From the NCBI GenBank assembly GCA_033439765.1, contig JAULSN010000013.1, positions 248,001 to 312,000 on the forward strand: a DNA stretch of 64,000 nt. The letters are read 5' to 3'. This DNA comes from Lasiosphaeria ovina (taxonomy: Eukaryota; Ascomycota; Sordariomycetes; Sordariales; Lasiosphaeriaceae). The notes beneath the pieces are model-generated. The model had not been told where the DNA came from and searched no databases. It was given only the letters and a program-made list of their open reading frames with translations. This document shows, in pieces, positions 56,501-64,000 of this stretch (within the stretch, counting starts at the first letter, position 1; each line of letters begins with the position of its first letter). The translations under genes and the position numbers were made by a program.

Positions 56501-57471
56501 TCGAAGCCGCCACCGAAACCAGTGTAGAGACCAGCATGACCCTCTCCTCCGCCGTCGAGGAGGTGCTCAACAACCCCCAGAACAAGCTGACGCCACAGGT
56601 CCTCGCCGACTCGACCGAGGCGCTGGTGTGCTCCCTCGGCCTGTCGCTGCAGGTTGTCGTCGACAACGGCTGGCGGCATGTTGTTCTCGCCGACGGCACA
56701 GACCATCGCCATGATCACCATCGTAAGCCACGGCGGGTTCAGGTCCTGTCGACGCACTTCCTAGCGCTCACGCAGCGTTGCTGCCGGCCACCGGGTTCTT
56801 CGCCTCAGCTTCCGGCGTCGTATGGGGCCGTCGTGGCGAGACTGCAGGGCGTCATTGCTGCTTCTGCGGCAAGACAAGGCGAGCACCATGGTGATGCAGG
56901 ATTCGGTTTGCAGATAGGAACGACGACGGCAGCGGAGAAAGTAGCAGTCAGAAAGCTGGGAGGCGGGCCGTTTATGTACCGCCTTCGCGCTGACGTTCCC
57001 ATCGAGGATGAAGACGACGACGACGATGAAGATGATGAAGAGGTCACCATCAGGATTGTGATAAAGGGGTCTCATAATCAACACCACCACCACCACCACC
57101 ACCATGGCCATGAGGCACACGATACCGCGGTCTTGGTAGCCCGTGGCTTACTTCCCCTCAATGACGACGCGGCGGTATATCTTCCCGTGCATGTGTCGTC
57201 TTTGAGCGGGATCCATGAGCGCGCCCTGCAGGAAATGGCGTATTGGCATGTCGGCTGGCTGGTCGTCAGCCGTGGCACGGTAGACGAAGACCAGATGGGT
57301 GGCGAGGTGCATGATCTGTGGAGGGCGTCGGATGCTACGTGTCGTGTCGTTGAGCGCGGGAGGAGCGGGCATGATGATGGTGGTAATATTGGTGGGTGTT
57401 GTGAGAAATATGCCGAGTTGCTGGGTGAGGCGGTTGGGAAGGATGTTGTTGCGTTGCTTGTTGGGGGTTGA
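50567..57471 (+). CDS. Giant Hint-domain protein with membrane-like block, unknown function
   Basis: Four exons (50567-50771, 50820-51006, 51064-55180, 55246-57471) give 2,244 residues. A basic N-terminal tail (KKRRAMRRALHKKKLK) precedes a beta-rich region. A hydrophobic block follows at about 770-790 and 929-1045 (for example SFFSVAVAMFSFCVIAMAAG and LELAAVLAFAAIVLAIVSAF), closed by a Pro-Lys run near 1047. A second beta-rich region runs to about 1500. The Hint domain begins at GGCCLEGSSQVLMGDGKTL (Cys1693/Cys1694), has IERIQPDDSVMSI and the histidine motif LLFTADHPIFLS (His1764), and ends near residue 1860 after an acidic insert. Hint domains cleave or join their own polypeptide through a Cys thioester. 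No C-terminal Asn is seen, so hedgehog-like cleavage fits better than intein splicing. The C-terminal 380 residues are unassigned, with acidic and His8 runs. No family name known to me. Confidence 0.8.
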
Positions 57472-58249
57472 GGTTTGTTTTCCTTGTTGAGGTATGCCGG
57501 TTTTTGTATCAGGCAGTGGTCTCTTTTTCGTTGTGTGTGACCTTGTCTTTTGCGTGGGTATGTCGTCGATGTTTCGGAGGCTTTCTTAACTTTCGGGCGA
57601 TAAATTTGGCTTATTTACATCACCCCTTTTCAGCCCTAACACACTAATATAAGTTTCAAGTTGTATTTCCAATCCACTAGGTACCAACTTCATCATCAGA
57701 GTTGCCAACTCATAACATCTCAATCAAACAATATCCACCACAACCGGCTCGCAAGAGTCAAACCAGTTTGTCGCCGTCCCACGACGCCAATTCCAGTCTC
57801 TGGCATGCTCGTATCCCCCAGACCTACCTCTATCTCCAGGAATAGTCTTAAATCTACCGATCCTGCAAAAGAGAGCGTAGCCTGGCCCTCTTGGCCGAAA
57901 CCACTCGAACGAAATGGACGGCGAGATCGTCGTCCTGGCGAGATTGCCTCGCAGGACTAGACCTCGACAGGACCACTCGTCCGTCACCTTTGCCCGCACT
58001 GGATATCTCCAGAAGAGTGACGGCGCCGGACGGCTTGAGCGCTTCCGAATCGTCCCTGGCATCGATGAAAAAATCTGCTCGCGCCCGTGAACGCCATCCC
58101 GATTTCAACTGGACCGGAAACTCGACGCAGTACGGTGCGTTGTCCCTCGTCCATAGCGGGGACCGGTTCCGGCGGAGCTTGCGCATAACAGCGCAATCGA
58201 TACAGCGGGCGAAGAAGCTCGTAAAGACATCTAGACAATATAAATTAGT

Positions 58250-58267
58250 ATGCCTAACGTTAGGCAT
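58250..58267. repeat. 18-base perfect palindrome
   Basis: ATGCCTAACGTTAGGCAT is its own reverse complement with no spacer. It lies in the gap between the Hint and NUP genes. Possibly a binding site; function unknown. Confidence 0.6.
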
Positions 58268-58496
58268 GTTGGAATGTAGCTGTTCACTTACCTGATTGGT
58301 TAGGCGACAGTGTGGTTTTTTTGAGGTAGGTGGTTATCTTTTTTAGTTATATTGTAGTAAAATTTTGCCCGAAGGAAAAAATGGCCTGCCTGCAGGTTGA
58401 CGTAATTACCTACCGACATATGAGGGGCAGTATCCAAAAGTACCAATTTTCCCATTGAAAAAACTGTCAGTTGATACCGGCTGCCATGTAGGATTT

Positions 58497-58510
58497 TAAC
58501 CCTAACCCTA
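58497..58510 (+). repeat. Short telomere-like repeat
   Basis: TAACCCTAACCCTA, just over two telomere-type units, followed by TGTAGGGTGGG. Confidence 0.35.
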
Positions 58511-59028
58511 TGTAGGGTGGGTGGTATTACAGTTAGGGGTGGGTGCGCCGAGTATTCCTTTCCTCTCTTTATACGACGGCATAGACAAAGCAACATGAAA
58601 TTAGCGCGCGTTAACAAGGAGATTTGTTAATTTAGTACCATGTTGGCTTTTGTCAACATGCTCTAGCCTCCTTAGGTTTAGGTGTCGTGTTGTCCATGCA
58701 CGTATGTTTCTGGCCGCTCTTCATCGGCGCCTTTCTGGCATTATGACATTCAAATCCCAAACACTAGCTTGTAAAGTCCCAGGCGTTTTGTGTCACAGGC
58801 TCAGCGACTGAGAGGCTTGAGTGGAGGAGAGGGCTAAATGTGTGGGCGACCCCACAGTAAACCGCGAATCATTGGGCTGCCAATTGCGGAATGGACGGCA
58901 ATCTACCCAACCCCGCCCAACACCATCGAAAAAGCATCGCCGTGTTGGACTATCAGACATTTCTCTCCTCAATAAAAAGCTCTTGGGTTATTCTAAAAGA
59001 TCAAGGCTAGCCTAAGCGAGACAAAGTC

Positions 59029-60233
59029 ATGAACGACCCTGGAGCTGAGGCTCAGTCAAGCCCAAAGGGCGAAAGAGGGGAAACGATCCTTCGCCCCAAG
59101 GTCTTCATCATAACCATGGTCGGCAGTGCGTCCTCTCTCCAGCCTTGTGACTCGCCGCTAATTGAAGTGCGAGGCATTCTAGTTTGGTCTCGAGGCCGAG
59201 GTTTGGAGGAAGAACGTCAGCTGGCTGGACCTGACAGCGCGACGCATCCGCCTCCCCGGTCTGAGTCCGAAATATCCAGACATTTTCTGTACACAGAACG
59301 GGGAAGTCTGTCATATAACCACCGCAGAAGGATGTACGTGGTTCTGTACTCCCTTAGACCAAGTTGTGGTCTAAGACATTGACACTTCAGGGGTACTTAA
59401 CAGTGATTAATGCGTCCTTGGCCATCTCGGCGCTCATTGCTTCGCCCATCTTCGACCTGATACATACCTACTTCGTCATCTCTGGCATCTCCGGCGTCAA
59501 CCCCCGATTTGGGTCTCTGGGGACGGTTGCCCTCGCCAAGTATGCAGTCCAGGTAGACATGCAGTACGAATTTGACGCTCGCGAGATCCCAGCCGCCTGG
59601 CCCACGGGATATGTCGCCCTGGGAGCCTCGGCACCTGGGCAGTATCCGGCGCATCTCTACGGCACCGAGGTCTTTGTTCTGAACGACCAGCTTCGTGAGG
59701 TTGCCCAGGGATTTGCGGAGAAGGCAGTTCTTCTCGATGCACCAAGCGCCGCAGCCTACCGCCGTCTCTATGCCGCCGCGCCAGAAAACACGTTCAACGC
59801 GGCTACTCTCCCACCAAGCGTCATCAGCGGAGACGTTGCCTCTGCCAATGTCTTTTTCCACGGACCACTCCTGTCCCGGGCGATCGAGCAATATTGTCAT
59901 CTCATGACACAAGGCCAGGCGGTGTATTGCATGACGGCGCAGGAAGACAATGGGACTCTCGCAGCGCTGGCTCGAGCCGCTGCGGTTGGGGCCGTGGATT
60001 TTGCGAGGGTCGTGATCCTTCGCGGCGGCTGCAACTTTGATCAGCCACCCCCTGGCGGCGACTTTCCTCTCATGCCGCTCCACACCACTCACGGTGGGTT
60101 GGAGATCGCCCTCGAGAATGTGTATCTGGCGGCTCTCGAAGTGGTGAAAGGGGTTTTAAACGGGTGGAATGAAAGATTCCTTGGGGGCATTGCGCCCAAC
60201 CATTACATTGGAGATGATCTCGGGCAGCTCTAG
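59029..60233 (+). CDS. NUP-family purine nucleoside permease / phosphorylase-like protein
   Basis: Three exons, 59029-59118, 59183-59333 and 59404-60233, encode 356 residues. After a short polar start comes RPKVFIITM, then FGLEAEVWRKNVSWLDLTAR, IRLPGLSPKYPDIFCTQNG and EVCHITTAEG in exon 2. Exon 3 opens with LINASLAISALIASPIFDLIHTYFVISGISGVNP, then AKYAVQVDMQYEFDAREIP. These are the hallmark blocks of the fungal NUP family, known from yeast purine nucleoside permease and structurally related to nucleoside phosphorylases. The intron 2 acceptor at 59403 (not the earlier CAG at 59390) is the one that restores the conserved AEG-INA junction. I see no signal peptide. The same fold is also used as an N-terminal domain in fungal NLR-like proteins, but no NLR modules follow here. 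Confidence 0.85.
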
Positions 60234-61544
60234 GGATCCAGCGCTAGGGAGTCAAGTTAGGGACAAGTTTAACTCGAAGATTCATGGCCGCTTACATTTA
60301 GTTATCTACCTAAATGTGCACTTCACTCTGGGAGAATAGCGAGTTTCTGGAATAAGGAACTATCCGAAGTACCTCTGAGGAACTTTCTGGTTATCCCTAC
60401 TGGCACGCGCGATGAGTGCGACACTGGGTTTCGTAGGCCAGGGCGGGTATGTCGGGGGAGTGCGGATGTGTATCCGGGGCCGAAGAGATCTGTTCGTCCT
60501 GCCGAGAGTCGAGTTGTCGAGAGGGAAGCAGGTGTAAGACCCTTCAGGGAGCGCTGAGAAGAAGGACGGCGGTAATGGCACACACGATGCAGCAACAGAG
60601 GCAGCAGACACCAGCCGCACCCGACATGACAGCTCTGTATGGGTATTATACCAAGACGCAGTGCCCTGTGCATCGGGACGCGTTTGAGGAGTGTAATGAT
60701 CAGTGTAAGTTCTAGGTAAGCTATTTACTTCTTTGTGGTACCAGATCCTAAATCCGGATCATTTTTAGTACGTAATGGCTGATGTGGCTTTATCCGGTAC
60801 ACTCAGTGCGTCTTTCGCTGCGGCAGCGAGTTGGCCAAGAAATGGTGTATGGATGAAAGTTGCGAGGCCGCGTTTTCGGGGACGAGGGTATTGTGTAAGG
60901 GAATTTAAGCCTATTTATATGGCATGGATGAGTCTATGTGCACTTGTCTGCTTGTATAATGAGAGGTGTTGTTTACTTTGAATTCCAGTACACCCCTTGG
61001 GGACACGGATTTATCTGCTCCGAGAGTTTTCTGATTCCAACAAACTGCCGGGACTGGAGGAAACGTTCCAGGTCCTCCGGTCCAGACAATGACCGAAACT
61101 AACCCAAGGCGGGCGGGCCAGTGCACGATGACGGCGATGGCGCAAAATATGCAGCGTTGTGCTTGGAGTTATTGGACGGGTTGAAGGACGCTGAGAAGTG
61201 AAGTGTGCACTATTCTAGCTATCAAAAACGGACTACTTTGCTGACTGGCTTCCGTACCTGCCGTCAAACTCGAAAGAGGATTGATCTGCATGCATGCATG
61301 CATCGACGCTGTTCCACAAGCCACAGCAATTACCACAATCACGGCGCAAGGGAGCTGCCCACCCTTCAGCCGCACCAAGATATGACAAGGTACTCGCGTT
61401 CTCTCACTTTTGCTGCACGCTTCTCGGGCCTCTGTTTTTTCAGCGTCTTCAAGCCCATGAACAAGGGATCGTCTTCGTCGCCTCCCCAAATCTGAACCAA
61501 ACACCACACTAGCAACAACTCGAGTCTATTCCACCTCTGTGAAG
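60234..61544. other. Intergenic stretch of 1.3 kb
   Basis: No gene recognised. A frame at 60449-60715 (88 codons, Gln- and Cys-containing) has no conserved features and is not called. An AAATCCGGA copy occurs near 60750, outside the polyketide region. Confidence 0.5.
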
Positions 61545-64000
61545 ATGGCGGAGCGCAATCCCAATATCCCCGTCACCGAGCCAAACGATGGCCCGTCGAC
61601 AATCGAGCTCCTCAGCGTAGTCGGGACCTGGGTGGCAGCCGTTCTCGCCGTCATCGCTCTCCTCGGCATCATCGGGCCCTTGCTCGCGATTCGAGCAGCC
61701 AGAAGCGACAAGAACCGCGCATTGAACGCCGTCCGCGACCAGGAACAGCGGTACATCACCAAAGGGCTCAAAATTGGTTCTCAGGCCACCATTTTCCGGC
61801 GTGTCCACGTCCCGAACCTTGCGCCAACCTACGACACCAACAGGACAGATGTTCCCAACATCGCCAGGAATCTTGCGCCGGGCGAGCTTCTCACCTTTGA
61901 GTTCCCCGAGCACAAAAAATGGAACGCGGGATGGGCCATGCTAGCTGCAACCATCGAGGCATACCAGGTTGTCCGCACGCCACCCGGAAGACTGGTCAGT
62001 CCGCGCGGAGGCAACTGGGAGGTCATCAACACCATCTCCACCATCGTCGTCAGCAAGTACTGAATTCTGTTCCTGGGTCTGCTCGGCCGGTACACGCACA
62101 TGGATCGAAACCAAGCGCACCTCGGACAGGAAGACGACCTGGCTCTTGGAGACATCGATGGCACGGGTGGCGACGCAGATGATACGAGGAGCATCGCATC
62201 CGAATACATCGTGCCACAGACGCACAAGTCCGCGGCGCTCGGGTCGCTTTTCCGCGTCACGCGCGGGCGGTTCGGCAATTGGGAGCTCTCCAAGGCTGAA
62301 CTCCCCGTCATGTACGGCTTCACGGGGCGGTTACAGTCCCTTGGACGGCAAAGAGGAAAATGGGCCGACCACTCGGCGCTCGTATTCTACGGCCGAGGTC
62401 CCGGCGACGTGCAGGAAATGCTGCACACTCCGGACTCGACGGCAAATGAGACCGAGGCCACGCCACTGCGGTTTCATTTCTGGCTGGCGAATGGGTTCGT
62501 CCCGTTTGGACCTGATGCCAAATACGATGTTCTGTCCATGTTGGATTCGAAGGACCCGAAGAAAATACTTCCAGAACACATTCTTACACAGGAGGGTGTT
62601 TCCCGTCGACTGCCACGGCATCGAAGGTTTGCGCTCCAGAAGCTTGGCGTCTCGCAGGAGCTACGAAACAGCGCCATCGCCCTAAACGAGACCTCGTGGA
62701 GTGCGTGGCGATGGGTCCCCGCGCCGCCAGCAAGCGAGAATGACAAGACCAGAATCTGGTACGACGTCCCCCACCTCGACGAGCCCAAGTTCGATCTCCA
62801 AGATGTCACCAGGGTTCTCCAGGCCCTGTTTTCCGTGGACTGGCACAACTGGGGCTATCTCATCTCGCCGACGGATGACCGCGGCTATTGGTCAAAGATC
62901 CTGCATTGCGCTGCGCGTTTTCTTGGGCGGGACAGGGACACGTGGTCTTATCGTGTTTACAATATCGATGTGGGGGGAGGAGACTTTATATCTCACGTTG
63001 TCAATTTCTTCGAGAGTCTTGAATGCGGTGCGAGAGAGAAGGACACCCTAAAAGCCGTATTCGACTGGAGCCCCGCAGTCGGATACCATCCCGTCAAGAC
63101 CAAGGAATATGTCCACTTTGTTATGGCAATTGACGCTCGTATTCCGTCGGGCCTGGAGTGGGCTAAAGTCCCGCTTGGCGCACTGTTTGTCACTAGCACC
63201 GCGTTCAGAGAATCCGTTGCAGCTCTTCTGCGTCCCCTGAATGCTGAGCCACCGAATCCAGAAAACCCAACGCCAGAGGATGCAGAGTCAGAGGATGAAT
63301 ATGCCGACGCATATGGAGGGCGTTCAAGCACTTTGTCCTTTTCAGCTCGCAGTATTGCCCAATCAATATTCTCCCCTCCATCTGACAAGGATTCAGACGA
63401 GGACTCCGAGGCAGGCGACCACTCCGAGTTAGCTCTAGGTCCGGCCGGAGCGGCGGGCGGTGACCAGCAAACTGCTTTGGTCTCCAAGCTTGTCGACATG
63501 GCAGACGGCGAGAGGATACAGAACATGGTCATGGAGAGGTTGATGGTCGAGAAGCTGGAGAAAAAGGTCCGCAAGGATGAGGCTCGGCGCAAAGAGGAAG
63601 AGAAAAAGCTGGAACGAAAGAAGAAGCGAAAGGAGAAAAAGGAGGAGCAGACGAGACAGAAGGAAGAACTAGAGAAGAAGCTGGATACCACTAGTGGTCG
63701 AGCCGTTTGTCGCAATTTCACTTTCGACGTGGTGGGGACAGCGCTCACTATCAGGAGGGAGCACGAGGCGTTGAGGGTAGAGACAACTGAAGACGGTTGG
63801 CCGTTTAGTGTCTGGGAGGAACAGGTGGTGCAGGAGGAGGAGTCAACAACGCTGTTGTTGACTCCGACAGGGGGGAAAATGGGCGGTATTCCGGACAGGG
63901 ACGTGGTGCTCATTGCTCTATGGGCAGCGGCAAGGTGCATCCTGTGGCTCGACTCGGACTCTTCGGCGTCGCTGATGAAATTTGTCAACAAACTTGATCG
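61545..64000 (+). CDS. Large membrane-anchored protein of unknown function, 3' end beyond window, in-frame TGA
   Basis: From ATG 61545 the frame encodes a TM segment (VGTWVAAVLAVIALLGIIGPLLA), then RALNAVRDQEQRYITKGLKIG and FPEHKKWNAGWAML. A TGA lies at 62061-62063. The same frame then continues, opening with the hydrophobic ILFLGLLGRYTHMDRNQ, and stays open to base 64000. It includes GSLFRVTRGRFGNWELS, TPLRFHFWLANGFVPFG, an acidic/Ser linker and a charged coiled coil (about 63520-63690, Lys/Glu-rich). Either the TGA is a nonsense mutation or an intron removes it. A GTCAGC...CAG intron at 62049-62129 would keep phase, but its donor is weak. No known enzyme motif is seen. It resembles long fungal proteins of unknown function with an N-terminal membrane anchor. 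Confidence 0.55.

Larger units (their letters stand above)
57472..59028. other. Intergenic stretch of 1.6 kb
   Basis: No convincing gene. Two overlapping frames (57854-58267 minus, 57891-58295 plus) are mirror shadows without family features. It contains an 18-base palindrome at 58250 and a TAACCC motif at 58497. Confidence 0.5.

Noticed and set aside
57854..58295. Opposing frames of 134-137 codons
   Set aside because: They mirror each other on both strands and neither has recognisable features.
59334..59390. Shorter NUP intron ending at the first CAG
   Set aside because: It shifts the frame into a stop within six codons. The acceptor at 59403 restores the conserved family junction instead.
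60449..60715. Small Cys- and Gln-containing frame
   Set aside because: No conserved pattern, no signal peptide and no Cys spacing typical of small secreted effectors.
62993..63991. 332-codon frame on the minus strand
   Set aside because: Ser/Phe-rich shadow of the charged coiled-coil coding region on the plus strand.
1..64000. CRISPR arrays, rRNA or clear tRNA genes
   Set aside because: No regularly spaced repeats and no recognisable structural RNA were found by eye. tRNAs with introns could be missed without a covariance search.

Overview
The window looks like nuclear DNA of a filamentous ascomycete (Pezizomycotina, probably a Sordariomycete). Coding regions are GC-rich and cut by short GT-AG introns of about 48-116 bases. 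There are two Zn2Cys6 regulators, two iterative non-reducing polyketide synthases, and fungal-only families such as questin-oxidase-like, MpaB-like and NUP proteins. Intergenic DNA is AT-richer, with scattered TACCTAGGTA-type motifs common in these fungi. Exon structures below were worked out by hand from reading frames and splice signals. Family calls rest on motif recognition, not on database searches.

Region 1 (about 0.9-48.2 kb) is best read as one large biosynthetic gene cluster, or two abutting ones. From left to right it holds: an SGNH hydrolase-like protein, a SnoaL/NTF2-like protein, a YCII-type small protein, a secreted SMP-30-like beta-propeller, a Zn2Cys6 regulator, a 14-TM drug-type MFS pump, a secreted flavoprotein resembling beta-cyclopiazonate dehydrogenase, a questin-oxidase-like (DUF4243) enzyme, a salicylate-hydroxylase-like FAD monooxygenase, an AflR-type Zn2Cys6 regulator, a monocarboxylate-type MFS transporter, an MpaB-like membrane oxygenase, and two divergent non-reducing PKSs. 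PKS1 is SAT-KS-AT-PT-ACP-ACP-CMeT-TE. PKS2 is SAT-KS-AT-PT-ACP-CMeT and stops with no release domain. A plausible scheme is that one or both PKSs make C-methylated orsellinate-type aromatics, the FAD monooxygenase dearomatises them, and the DUF4243, MpaB-like, flavoprotein and SMP-30-like enzymes cleave, oxidise or cyclise the product before export. No P450, prenyltransferase or terpene cyclase is visible.

Region 2 (48.2-64 kb) is different. A decayed membrane-protein gene is followed by a four-exon gene for a 2,244-residue protein. That protein has a central membrane-like block, a hedgehog/intein-type Hint autoprocessing domain near residues 1693-1860, and an unassigned C-terminal part. I consider it the most likely carrier of something undescribed. 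Downstream are a NUP-family purine nucleoside permease/phosphorylase-like gene and a long gene that runs off the window and carries an in-frame TGA. Two short telomere-like TAACCC repeats lie outside the two ends of the Hint gene.

Long gaps without convincing genes lie at 1-889, 12.8-15.1 kb, 19.3-22.5 kb (an old repeat relic), 24.2-26.3 kb, 57.5-59.0 kb and 60.2-61.5 kb.
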